Below are positions 19,801-32,300 of a stretch of DNA of 64,000 nt, piece by piece. Both the position numbers and the translations under genes were made by a program. The stretch comes from Antedon mediterranea. Its lineage: Eukaryota > Echinodermata > Crinoidea > Comatulida > Antedonidae. Location: the NCBI RefSeq assembly GCF_964355755.1, contig NC_092671.1:11419001-11483000 (forward strand). The letters are read 5' to 3'. A model generated the notes under the pieces. That model saw only the letters and a program-made list of their open reading frames with translations, did no database searches and was not told the DNA's origin. Numbering within the stretch: the stretch's first letter is position 1; every line of letters begins with the position of its first letter.

Positions 19801-22184
19801 GTATGATGCTGACAACAAGAAGTAGTGTGTCCCATGCTCTGATGAAAAATGCTATTACAGAGAGAATCATTATCGCAAAGCACCAATAACAACCAAAAAT
19901 GGCTGAAACCTTGGCTCGTTCAGAAGGAGCAACCAACTCATTCACTAAAAAATAAACGTAGTCCAAAATTAGTGGAGGAAAAAACAATTAATATCTTCTG
20001 TTTCAGACAGAAAATAATTGGGTATATATTATATATTATAATAAACTTGAAACGATAAATATGTGGAAATCTGTGAGAATGAGAAAAAGTCGCCCCAACC
20101 GAGACTCGAACCCGCAACCTTCTGCTTGATATGCAGATATCCTAACCATTAGACCTGCATTGGGGCTTTCATGATATTGTTCAAACTCGATTGGATAGCG
20201 ACTCTTTAACACTCTCGGCGTGGTACGGCGGAACAGCACTATTCCCTTAATTGTACGCACGCGCACCAGAGATCAAATTGATACGTTTATATTATAATAA
20301 ACGTTACAAATGTTATGCCCGGAGCTGCCCTTTAACATATACCTGAATGGGTTAGATAGTAAGAAAGTGTAAATGAGAGAGGGTTTTTACTTACAATATG
20401 TAAAGTTTACAATAGCTAAACCAATATCAGCTGCTCCTGCTATAAATCTGCAAATAGCGTAAAACCAGTATGATGTGGATAAGCCTGTCAGGACACCCAT
20501 TAAAAGTAACAGAAAAAAAGATAGAAAAGTTGTCTTCTTTCTTCCAAAGCTACATAATAAAATATAACATTAAGAGTCTAATTTTAACGTTTACTCTTAA
20601 CCATTATGGTTGGTATACATTTGGCTGGTATACAGTACGATAAACTCAGCATAAAGCTTACTTATTAAGGGGGCTTTTTACTGTGAAACAATCACGATGA
20701 GTGTTTTTTGACCTATCACAAGCGATGGATTATTCGATCTGTCGCTTGTAATTGGCCAACTCGCTTGCGTTGCGTTTAAGTTCATGCTTTGCGTCTAGAG
20801 ATCTGTGGCCGTATTCACCATTCCCACTTAGGAAACAATTACCCTTAAACCATTAAAAAATCTCCTATTAAAGTGAATACAATTTAAGAAAAATACTTAA
20901 ATATTTATTACGTTAAGTGAAATACTTAATATTTAAGGGAAATATCTCACTTAAGTGTGATTGGTGAATACGACCACTGGGAACCAATCTTATCTTTGTT
21001 GAACCCGAATGTGTCCTCTTAAATGTTCTATTTCATCACTTAAAGCATTCAATTCTATCAATTATTACTAATTCATACATCCTGTTCCAATGAAAATAGA
21101 TTTCACATCACGAGTTTTGAAAGCGCCATTTGTGAACGTCATTAATATATATATATATACAGTATATGATAGGCATAATAATATTTTAACATCAATAAAA
21201 TCCGGAACAAAGTAGTCAAGAGCTGTTTATAATGATTACATTGCTGCAACCCAATTAATACAAATTTACTGCATAAAGCACGAGTAACGACAGAGACTTG
21301 CTCCAAGTTATTGTATTTTTTACTCTCTACAGCCCACTATGTAGGTCGGTCGGTTGGTCGGTAAACACTAACTTGAGCACGCGACGGTAGCCGTGTATAT
21401 GGCCTTGTTTATGTTAGTATAACAGTATAACTCATTGATTTTTGTCCGATTCCAATTCAAGTATAAGTATGGCAGGCCACGTGTGCCAAAATGGTTATTT
21501 TTTTTTTAAATATATGAATCGCCGTCTAGAACAAAGACTATAAGAGATCATAACAATTACAATAACTCACTAATCACACATGAATCCAAATAGTAATGAT
21601 CCAAAAAAAAATCCACCAAGGTACATCGATTGCGATAATGTTACTTTGTAGCTGTCTTCACAGACCAAATCAAACTACAGTAAAAAGAAAGATGAAATAT
21701 GAAGTGTACATACAGTACATATTGAGAGAATAGAGATGACCAACTGTCACTCATGAACAGTCGGCATCCAACCACTATATTTTGTTATTATTATAAAAAT
21801 AAGCAAAATGCAGTTTCTTACCTCTGAAACAATCGTAGACTCAAATATTAATCTGTCATAGGTCCAGCCATATTTACATGTTGTCGTTTCGGTCTTATTA
21901 TCATCTGCATACATTCTGCACTTGGTTTCATTAACCAACAGTGTCCCCTTATCATCTGGTGGAAGACTCATGCTACCGTTGGTATTCCAACAATCACCGA
22001 GATAAAGCTCGCTACAATTAGCTTCATCTGGAGGCTTGCAATGGTGATCCATAGTTCCACTGATAAACACGGTTGATATATTTGAAAATGTATTGGAAAC
22101 AACAAGAGCACACATCAAGAGTGAAAGGAGTTTTTGATAGCGTCCATATTCACCAATATAAACGAAGACGTCGTCAAATTTCAT
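16812..22184 (-). CDS. SLC22 family organic ion transporter, copy B (10 exons)
   Basis: Coding exons in transcript order: 22184-21822, 21674-21571, 20549-20395, 19944-19776, 19518-19383, 18864-18779, 18401-18193, 17712-17598, 17283-17074, 16875-16812. They join in frame to 536 residues with the same phases as copy A; exons 2, 3, 4, 7, 8 and 9 have identical lengths. The extracellular loop is nearly identical to copy A over FISGxMDHHCKPPDEANCSELYLGDCWNTN, while other parts have diverged. It has DYFGRKK in the TM2-TM3 loop, PESARWLL where A has PESPRWLL, and LPETLNVPLPQT near the end. The tail ends RQMNGVKKDTTIQQDQS. Exon 7 uses a GTGAGC donor and exon 8 a normal GTAAGC donor. It is a tandem paralogue, probably a multispecific organic ion carrier at the plasma membrane; substrate unknown. 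Confidence 0.85.
17960..18073. repeat. MITE-like family 2, copy in SLC22-B intron 7
   Basis: Ends are inverted: 'cagctctgtctaacactatc' at the left and 'gatagtgtagacagagctta' at the right, with 'gggcatatcacactt' inside. Other copies: 32808-32932, 36372-36533 and 42028-42151. The termini look like TTAAGCTCTGTCTACACTAT. Confidence 0.8.
20085..20235 (-). repeat. tRNA-derived SINE copy in SLC22-B intron 3
   Basis: Same body and flanks as at 7745-7940, on the minus strand. The acceptor stem GCCCCA/TGGGGC is kept, but there is a 3-nt insertion before the D stem and the T stem is mismatched (GCGGG against CTCGG), so the cloverleaf is damaged. Confidence 0.7.
20808..20985. repeat. MITE-like family 3
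   Basis: It begins 'gtggccgtattcacc' and ends 'ggtgaatacgaccac', giving inverted ends, with 'ttaagt'-rich inner repeats. A second copy lies at 34268-34402. It lies in intron 2 of SLC22-B. Confidence 0.75.
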
Positions 22185-22313
22185 CGTGAAGATTGAAAAG
22201 ATGAGTAATTAATACAATAAAAAAAGAGTTAAAACAAGAGCATATTTAGTTTCTGGTAATATGTAGTTTCTCAGAGAATCAGAGTCACGCTTAGGCCCTG
22301 TCTCTGCAGAATT

Positions 22314-22332
22314 TTACATTTATATAAAAGCA
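22314..22332 (-). promoter_or_regulatory. Candidate TATA box of SLC22-B
   Basis: The minus strand reads CTTTTATATAAATG about 130 bp before the ATG at 22184. Unlike copy A, no tandem promoter units are present. Confidence 0.4.
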
Positions 22333-25300
22333 TACGCACATAAATTATTATTATTGACTGAATAACTGTTTTTCCGTACCATCAATCGTAATAAGAATTA
22401 ATAGTATGCCAATATAATATAATAGAAGGTATGAAGTATACCGTACGTGTATTTATTTGGATAACAGTGTACTGCTTTAGAGTGACATTTTTAGTTATAG
22501 ATGTATACGAGTGGAAAATGCATTAGTAACTGTCCTCACTCGCAGCTCATGACATAAAAATATAGGTAAATAAAAATGAAATAATAAATGAACGAGTTAA
22601 ACATTTCTATAATATATAAGTAGATAGAAAAGTAGATAGAAAAAAAAAATCTTTTCGAAACCTTGATTTTTTTTAATGGTATCAATTTGATTAATATAAC
22701 CAGTTTCAATAACGCTTAATAGGAGTAATAAAATGTTGCAAACGTACATTGAGAGCAGGAAATCTGGCAAGTTAATCGTTTTTGTTCAGCGACTAAATAT
22801 TATTATGAAGGTCATATAAATTTTAACTTGAAAGAAAGGTTATGGTTTTACTTGTAGTGCTTTTGCTATCATGAGAAAACGTTTTACGACGCACGCACTT
22901 TTAAAATCTTGGCCAGTGTTGTTGAGTCTACAAGATTTTGAAATGGAACGCGTCTGTAGCAATAATATTTTTTTAAATATTATTATTTAGAAAATAAATA
23001 GTGTACGCAGCCAATAAAAAATATTAAAATCAATGACATTGGGACTTCCCTCCATTGTGACTTCGTCGTGATGATTTTTCGAATTTCGTTTTGGCATTGA
23101 ATTTGTCTATGATTCGACAATGAGCCTGGGGATATAATAACCACATAACGACCTTCCTTTTGACGCACAGGGGTACGTTTAAGCACCCATATTATGGAAT
23201 AAAGTTATTTCCTGACCAGCTTCTGCTAAGCTGTCAGAATTAATTTCTTTCAGTCTTTATACACATTAAGCAGAATCTCCAAACGCATTTGTAATCATAC
23301 AATTCAATATAGCGCGTTATCGTGTCAATCGTCGCTTATGATTGGCAGGTACCTGGAAAAATTGCTGATAACACATTTAACAGCCAATCAGAATCATTAT
23401 GTCACACTGACTTTTATAACAATAATTTCAATTGTTACTGCATCGTAGACTTCATAGCTACTCTGGACATTCTTTAAGGTAGGCCTACGTATTTTTGCAT
23501 TTATTTATTTATTTTTTTATTCATGAACTTGTCAACTATAATAATATGTCTGTATAGACAGAACAGTTAAAAAATGTAAAACATATTTCTTTAAACATTT
23601 TATATGTCGCCATGAACTTATCAACTATAATATAGAAAGAATAGCTAAAAAATGTAAAACATATTTCTTTAACATTGTATATTTTGTCATCAACATTAAT
23701 ACACCAACGTAGGCCCTACTGTTGCTAGGTCTTGTAATTTGACTTTGTTTGTAAATTGATATAGGCCTACTAAATCCCACTTTGAGAATCGTGTTCTCCG
23801 TTTTTATTTTAATGATTAAAGTTTAATTCAATTGTAACAGTAGAACACCTCCTTTCGGAACACCACTATTATGGGGACAATTTCGGGTTAAGATGAACGA
23901 ACGAGAGATAACTTCAGGCAACACCTACTATTATAATCCTCTTAAAAGTCTCTACCGCATGTGAAATACCACTGTTCTTCTATTTTTTGTTCTCTAAACA
24001 GCTGTAAGCCAATATCATTTCCTGATAGTTAGGGAGCTCATGAATATTCATGATAGTTAGGGAGCTCATGAATATTCCTGATAGTTAGGGAGCTCATGAA
24101 TATTCATGATAGTTAGGAAGCTCATGAATATTCATGATAGTTAGGGAGCTCATGAATATTCCTGATAGTTAGGGAGCTCATGAATATTCCTGATAGTTAG
24201 GGAGCTCATGAATATTCCTGATAGTTAGGGAGCTCATGAATATTCCTGATAGTTAGGGAGCTCATGAATATTTCTGATAGTTAGGGAGCTCATGAATATT
24301 CCTGATAGTTAGGGAGCTCATGAATCATTTGAAGTAAAAATACTAGGCTTTGTGTTGGTTAAATGCTATACCCTCTCTTATATTATTGAATATTATCATA
24401 AGGTGAGGGAGAAAATACAAATGTCACTCAAGGATTAGATATTCGTAACTCATTTTGTTGTAAGAAAATGTTCCTTGACCTGGTTAATCCATTACCAGAT
24501 GAATCCTCCACGCCCGTCGGATTGTCACCGATGTCAAGCACATAAGTTACCGGTTGTGACAATTATGACTTTTATCTGTCTCATTTCACTGATGTGCATC
24601 GGTCATTGGCCCACAATGCGGTTACAATGCTAATAATGGTTTGTAATGATTTATTTTAAAGTTCTGAATTGTGTTTCCAACCTGACTAAGCAAAAGTGCA
24701 AGTTATTCTGATTTGGGATTCGAACTTAGATTTCTTGATCAGTCGTCGAGTATTACACGTTAGCCCATCGTTTGCGCTTAAGCCTATTTTCCAGTCGACG
24801 TTGCGGCGCGTTGCGTTGAATTGACCGGATTCAACGTTTCTACAGGAAAAGGGGGTAAAAATAAACGCTTAAAATCGTTAAAATCTGCAATCGTTCAAGT
24901 TGAACTCGGTTCAACTTCAACGATACGATTGAATTCTGATCAATCAAATTGGTTTACAAATTACGTCATCATAGTTTAGTAAGATTTGAGTCCAAATGCA
25001 GGCGTAGGCTTATTGTTTGTGTATACTAAATACTGTACTTTTTGAACTAGTTCTGTTACTTACTTACGAAACGACATTTTGCTATAGATTTCATACGAGA
25101 TTAATGAGTTTATAGATATTACAATTACGTATCTACTTCTAATTGAACAATGTTTGTTTGTGGAGTGTTTCGTTATTATTTTTAAAACGTGACATCAGTT
25201 CAGAAAGTGGCGCCAACTCTAAAGAAATGTCAGACGTTGTGTTTATATATGAACTCTTATGATTAGTATTAGTTAATGTACATGTATTACATCTGACCAC

Positions 25301-26362
25301 ACCCTATAATGATTGACTCAACGGAAATCGAGTTTCGTGGTTCAATTTAAATTTAAGTATTAAAACAATTCAGTCGTATATGTGCCGTGCCGCTGTCATT
25401 ATAAACCGTAACCATTAAGGTTTGTCTTGTGATTCATACTAGGCTATATTTTGTTTATTTTTTTTACCATGTGATGTTTTAATTCCTCACTAATAACTTC
25501 ATTAATCAATATAATCATTGCGATAACAATTACAAATTTCAATGAGTTCATTTTGTTTAGATACCGAACTTCTGATAGAAATAAATTTTGTTGTTATTAT
25601 GATTAGAACATTTTGTTGGTACAATTACGTCGTCTAATTTCCAAATGTATTTAAAAGGTACATTAGTATAGGTCTGATAGTGAGTATTGTCCTTACCGTA
25701 ATATTTACTATTTCACACTTGACCTTTCATTTCAATTTTTGTTTATTTTTTAAATGATGTTAAATTTATGCTTTAAAGGTTTGTTTGTTTGTGAAGTAGG
25801 CCTATACAACAAGTTTTATTGTTTTAGAAAGTTCAAGAAAAAAAAGTAATATTGAGGGCGCTTTTGTGTATTTTAATTTTCTCAGGTGGTTTTTTGTCAA
25901 AATTAGATGACACCACTTTATCTGTCACATTATTTAGTACCATAACCAAACAATATTTACCGTAACCAACTAAACGTTTTGCAACAGATGAGTGTACATG
26001 TTTCGTATGCTACTTTATGAATCACCTGATGAAGAGTGGAATAATCGAGGTAGATTCACAGTACAAAGTACACAGTACAAGCAGGCTAAAACAAACATAC
26101 AAAGACACACTAGCTACCACTTCATCCAGCCAAGTCATATCCAGCTAAATCGGCAGCCTACTACAGTACTACCAGACTAGCACCAGACAATTTGAGTAAA
26201 AAGGTAAGGTATTGTACATTGATTGATATTTTGCATTGTTTTCACATAGATTGGATCAAAATGTTTACAGAAATATTGTGTTTGTAAGTTTTTTTTTTTA
26301 TTATTTTATGTTTTTCTTAAATATTTTTTTGTTCAATAAAGATTTGATAGCTGCTGAATACA
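22333..26362. other. Intergenic spacer of about 4 kb
   Basis: AT-rich DNA between SLC22-B and the EGF/SEA gene. Apart from the 28-bp array it holds scattered TAGGCCTA words, a tRNA-like B-box stretch near 24715-24780 (minus strand, 'aagttcgaatccc') and short chance ORFs (for example 22983-23186 and 25992-26180). A 5' UTR exon of the EGF/SEA gene may end at the 'aaaag|gtaagg' donor near 26203. Confidence 0.45.
24020..24326. repeat. 28-bp tandem array, 11 copies
   Basis: The unit is 'ctgatagttagggagctcatgaatattc' with one or two variants. Each unit contains the restriction-type palindrome GAGCTC and a 'catgaatattcatg' palindrome in some copies. Units abut without spacers, so it is a minisatellite and not a CRISPR array. 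Confidence 0.95.
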
Positions 26363-29300
26363 ATGAAGGCAGTCACATTAATGGCAGTGCTGTTTTTGCA
26401 GCTTGTTTCAAAAGGTAAGGTACTATCTGTCGTATACTATTCTAATAATGAATTAAAATGAGTTAAATGGGGAGATTATTTTCATGGGTTATTCATGCCA
26501 CTGAACTGCAACCAGTAGATGTATCCTTGCCATTTGATTGGTTAATTTGATATCACATCTGTTCATTATTAGTTCTATTGCACCGTAAAAGTTCTATTTA
26601 ATGGTTATTTAGTCCTAATTCTATTTACACAGTAGCTTTTAAAAACTGTTCATTATTAGTTCTATTGCACCGTAAAAGTTCTATTTAGTCCTAATTCCAT
26701 TTACACAGTAGCTTTTAAAAGAAAACATTTTTTAAAATTTTGCGTCACTCAAGAATGTTGCCGTTTCCAATAGACCAACCTTGCTTGTAAAATATGTTCC
26801 ATCTATAACTGTTTTACTCTGCAGCAAAAAAAGTAGCGCTATTTTATTGAATCTCCATCTTGCCTTCAACATTATTGATTAAAAAGATGCCTTGGATTAA
26901 TTGAATAAAAGTTTAGAATAGTAGTTGTGATTTTAAAAGAAATGAACGTTTTGTATAATTGAATAAAAAGAATGAAAACCTAAATCGGCTCAACGAATAC
27001 AACAAAAATATAAAACATTAAAAAATCAGATTAATTAAAGCCAACACATTTTAGCTCTAATCACCTCAGTCACTGACTAGGAAGTTGACTTATTATTTTA
27101 AAAATTAAAGCAGCTAAAGGAATTACCTGCTACCTTTGTTTGATTTTGATCTACAGAGTTGTGTGATCTGTAGTTTTTAATGCAATGTCAATGTCCTGTA
27201 ATTTTTGTATCCAGTGCTGTGTATCAAAGCTTTTATAGCTTCTATACTTACCATTTTTAATTATGTAATATGACTTCCAGGATGTATATCAGCCAGTGTT
27301 CTAATGCTCAAACCTATTCATGAATTATTTATACAAAAATTCATGTAATTGTTTCATTAATTCATCCTCAGTTGAGAATAAATTCGTATTTAAGCCTCCT
27401 ATGGACCCACAACAGCGGGCACAACAGTCACACACCGGAGGATGATCCTACTCTTTCCAAGTTATTATGATAATAATAAGCTATGCCTATTAAGAATACA
27501 AAAAATATTTGGCACAGACAAGTCTCGAACCCATGCCTCTCACACGCTAGCTTCGATCGTTACGCCATTTCCCTCTCTACTATTTATTATATTTAAGTGT
27601 TAAATAACACTTTTTTCCGAATTTTTACCATTTTTCTTTCTGTTTTTGAAGGATATGTTTTTATTGAAGACGGCCAAGTTTAGTTTACATTTAACTGAAT
27701 CAGAATAATTCAACAACTTCCACACGTTCAAGTCTGTTAGCAAACGGACCACACCCTTCGCAGCTGCTAAACATTAAAAAGAATATTTTAAATGACCTAC
27801 ATATCTAACATCAAATAGTTTGTAGTCTGTTGATCCCTAACGTGTGCGTGGATTGAACCGTATACGAGTCACTTAGTTTGACTAATTACGACCAACAATC
27901 ACTTCCATCAGTCTGGGCCACCTGCTTACCACGCACAGTGGTGTGTAACCACCACGCCCTTTTTACGACAGTTTAGTAAATGACGGACTATTAAGTTTTT
28001 TTGTTTTGGTATTCTAGTTGTCTTAAATATTTTTTGATAAATCTGTAATTTCTGTAATTATTCTCACAGGTGTTTATCCATGATGTGCAGTTGTTTTTTC
28101 CCTCTTGGCCAATATCCAAATCTATATTGTCAATTCTTATTTTGAATATAAACTTTAAATTTGATGTATTAAACTTAGTGATTCAAAGTTTCAGTGTTTA
28201 GAGTTCAGAGTATAATAGAAAATCAACTGATCAACTTGCCAGCTTTCATTCATTAGGTTTTTTTTTTATCTAGATAGTACTCGCCCACTCCTCTCTCCTC
28301 TTTATCCCCCCACCTCCTCCTTTTTATAGTCTTGATACTACTGTAGAGTAGTTTGATATACAATTTAACTATACAAAAATATGACAATATTACAGAAATA
28401 CAGACATTTCAAAAAACACAAACAAAATATGTACAGTTGTTCAAACCCGATTCGATGATAGTCGTGACCTATCACATTTGTAGAATTACTAAGTATTTAT
28501 TTAAAAAAGAACAATTTTACTTTTGCAAAGAATTTTGGGATATTGAAATTTATCTGGAACTCTTTTAAGTTGTACTTGTAGTTTATTAAAACTTATTTTT
28601 AAGAGTTTTATATTGGTTACGCCCAAGTTATCATTATTATTATTATAATTCATAATGACATATTTGAATATCTCTTTTCACCTTATTATTATAATGTAAT
28701 TACTACAAACAGAAAACATGAGTAATTCCAGGGTTCCAGTAGCTGTAATTTAGCATTTTTTTTTTTTACGGGAATTGAAAGATAACCAGGCAAATTTCCT
28801 TTCAACAAGCCAATCAATATTGCCAAGATCTTTTAAACCAGGTTTACACGCCGTTTATAAACTTTCTATAAGTTGATATTTCCCATTCAGAATCAATCTG
28901 TACTGTATAATCATTCCCAGAGTGACTCCTCCTTTTCCTTTCAATTTGCTACTAACTGATTGTACGATGATCTCTCCTGAGAGTTCAAATCATAAAAAAG
29001 TGGCCAAGCGCGATTTATTATCACTTTTATCAATATCTACAAGTGTAGGCTTACCACCTTGTCATGTATCAAACATTCTGCGTTTTATCTAATGAATTAA
29101 GTTATATACAGTAGCTCAGGAAAAATTAATTTTAACTTAATGAAATTTAATCTAAACAAGTTTAAAATAGGAATAATGTTCTGCTATATGTGTTTTAATG
29201 GATAAAAATAAAAATATTTCAGTTGAGATATTTAAATATATATTCTGCAGTTTACGTCGACTGTGCCCCCCCCCCCCCCCAGGTCCAACCCTAGGGAGAT

Positions 29301-32300
29301 TGTGAGCCGTGAATAGAACGGTTTTAAAAACTTTTTTATAATATAATGTTAAAATGTTAAATGTTATATTATTCAGGTCTTCAAACTTAACTGGAAACTG
29401 AGGAATACTATAATGGCCTTTTCCAATTCAAATCTAAATACCTGTATGATTCTTATAATAACTTATGTAATATCATGTGACTTGCTCTTGATTATAGCAA
29501 CCATAAGTACATTTAGGCCTGGTTTTTCTATACTAAATATTTGCACAGGCTGTGAATTGGGGAGGTGTACCTAACCTTTGGACTACCTTTAAGTACTTTT
29601 CGGCAATCTTCTGATAAGAAATCATTAATTTTAAGTTAAAAATTAATTTCTTACGAGACTCAATGTATTTACATTGTATTGATGTGAAGTAAGGTATTTT
29701 TGAATTGAAAGTCTTTTTGTAATAGGTTCATGATTAATTGATAAATATTATATAGATATAAAATATACTTGATTTATAACATGCATGTGTGTGTTGCCAA
29801 TTGATTGGTTGGTATTATTTGGATGTATTTCACATTTTGGTTCTTTTTTAATTTATAAAACTTTGTACAACATCCTTCGGCTCCCACTTCTTGTCCAAAT
29901 TCTAAGCACCATATTTTTTAAAAGCATTATAACCTTCAGCAGGTGTATTAACAAAAAAATATGTTTTATATTCATGTAAAAGGTGTACTTGTTTAATTAT
30001 TAAATAGACCCATCCATCATGAAGTCATGAAAATATTTTATCCATTCCATGAATATAAAACAATTTCTGAATGATAGCTCTAGTTATGCATGCTTAAACT
30101 GATCCAAATTATATTTAACTTTACATCCGTAGTTTGTGCTTGTGTTAGTTAACTCCCTTATTTATACCTCAATAACCAGACATAAGTTCTGATTTTGCGT
30201 TTGAATACAGTACAAGCTAACCGCAATGAAACTGTGATGGACCACAATTTAAGAAAAGAGCCTGATTTTTTTTATATATTATTCATAGTTCTCTTGCTAT
30301 CCAACTACTTGACCTAAATATGACCCTGATTTGCATTATCCTTGGTCTGTCAAACACCATTCAATTTAAAGAAGAATCATATTTAAGTTATTGATGAGTG
30401 TAGTATCTTGTCATTCACACACCTGTTTATTGCTGTCACCTACAAGTAAAATTGCTCATTGTCATCACGACACAACTTGTCATCACATACAGGCTTTACA
30501 AGATTTAATCTTTTTAAAGAGAGTGTACTTAAAGTATTCAACGAGACATCATGATTGATCTTATAAGATGCACTTCTAATGGGTTCGGTTTGTGAATCGG
30601 AGCAGGGTGTGGCGCTGGTGTTCACAAACATCTTAATGAATCATTCTGAGAACAGTGACCATGTGCTCATTTTGTACATCATTCTCGCACTAAGACTCTT
30701 AAATGTGATGAATAAGCATCGGCGTCAAATAAGCACTGAAACAAATCATCACCTTGCTTAAAGATGTATTATCCCCCAAAAATATAAAAAAAGAAGATTA
30801 ATAAAATCAGACTTTAAATATGCCATTTGCAGTTTTAATATAAAAATTATTCACTTTTGCAAAAAAAAAATTAGGTCACTTATAAAAAAAACAAAAGAAA
30901 CTTAATTAGTTAATTTTAACCAAACCATTATCTGTCAGACAATTTAGGTATTTTTTGCTTTCAATTACATTTTTTTCGGGTAAATATTTTTTTTTTTCGA
31001 TCAAGTTTTTGGTCAAAGTGAATAATATTATGTGACTTTAAAATGGCATATTAAAAAAATAATTGAAAGCAAATATTTTTTAGAGGGACAATATAATTTT
31101 AAATGTGATTATCTGGTGGGGGACAGTAAAAAATAACAGGCGACACATATAGCGCATGAAAAAAATACCTTCTGATGAAACGTATTATAATAGCAAAACA
31201 GCATTCCAACAGGCGACACGTCCTATGGCGCATGAAAACGATACCTTCTGTTCAAATGTATTATAATAGCTATGTTATTTCCTGTAAGACTAACTAAGGT
31301 GCGGTTCACTGGTAACATATTTAATGAATCATACGTACACTAACCTATCATCTATCATTCAGTTAATTAATGTCAGTAAGGGTGTGTCCTTTTAATGACT
31401 CTGGATCAGGAAGTGTTTCCACCAATTCAAAAAAGATTCAATGACTTTTACATGTTTCTTTTGCCATGTTTAAATGACTTTCGAAACTAGTTACTGTGAA
31501 TAATATATGTAATATACTAGTTCAAATATTAGATCTTTTACTGTAATAAGTTACTGTATATGTAATGGATTTACAGTACAAAGTACATAGAAACATAATT
31601 ACTACCCTGAATTTTTTTTTTATAGGTACTTTCGTGATGAGCCAAAATCCTACCACAATGCTACCATTGACTTCAATTCAAAGTAGGCCTTTAATCTTTT
31701 TTTTGGGGGGGTGAGTGGGGGGGGGGGGTGTCTGGATTTTTATCCACCCATACCCCCCTCCCCCCCCCCCAAAAAAAACCAAAATTATTACTCTTGTTTA
31801 TCACTGTTTATGTGGAAATTAAGGAGATAGGATTATACTTTAGATTGCATTAATTTATTTACCAAATTCTTGTGTCTAACATTAACCTAAAATTGTATAG
31901 GCCTACAGTATAATAGTGGGTGGGATTATACTTGAAACATATAGAGTAATTACTTTGATTTGTATTTTTCATTGTGTATTGTTACAATTCTTTGCTTTCT
32001 TATTGTTAACAGTGACAACCGATACAACTACAAGGTATAGACCGATCACACCACCTCCTCCACCGCCACCACCACCAGCACCACCGTCCTCTCTGTTTCC
32101 ACCAGTAAACAGTACAACGATGGCACCACCTACCAGTATGACACCAGTAAACCCAACCAACAGTGTTCCAACGATTACAATCACTAGTAATCCAAGCACT
32201 AGTGTTCATTCAAGGACTACAGGTAACGTTGAAATACCAACAAATTGTAAAAGATGTATTACGGTCCCCCAATAACATGAAAATTGAAGATTAATAAAAT

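Noticed and set aside
22983-23186. 67-aa minus-strand ORF in the spacer
   Set aside because: Short, isolated, no motif or splice context; expected by chance in 4 kb.
24020-24326. CRISPR-like array
   Set aside because: Units abut with no unique spacers and the genome is eukaryotic; a plain minisatellite.
24715-24780. A tRNA gene on the minus strand
   Set aside because: A B-box-like word is present but acceptor and anticodon stems do not pair; at most a worn SINE head.
31969-32209. Minus-strand Gly/Trp-rich frames
   Set aside because: Antisense of the Pro/Thr-rich exon 32013-32222 of the EGF/SEA gene.
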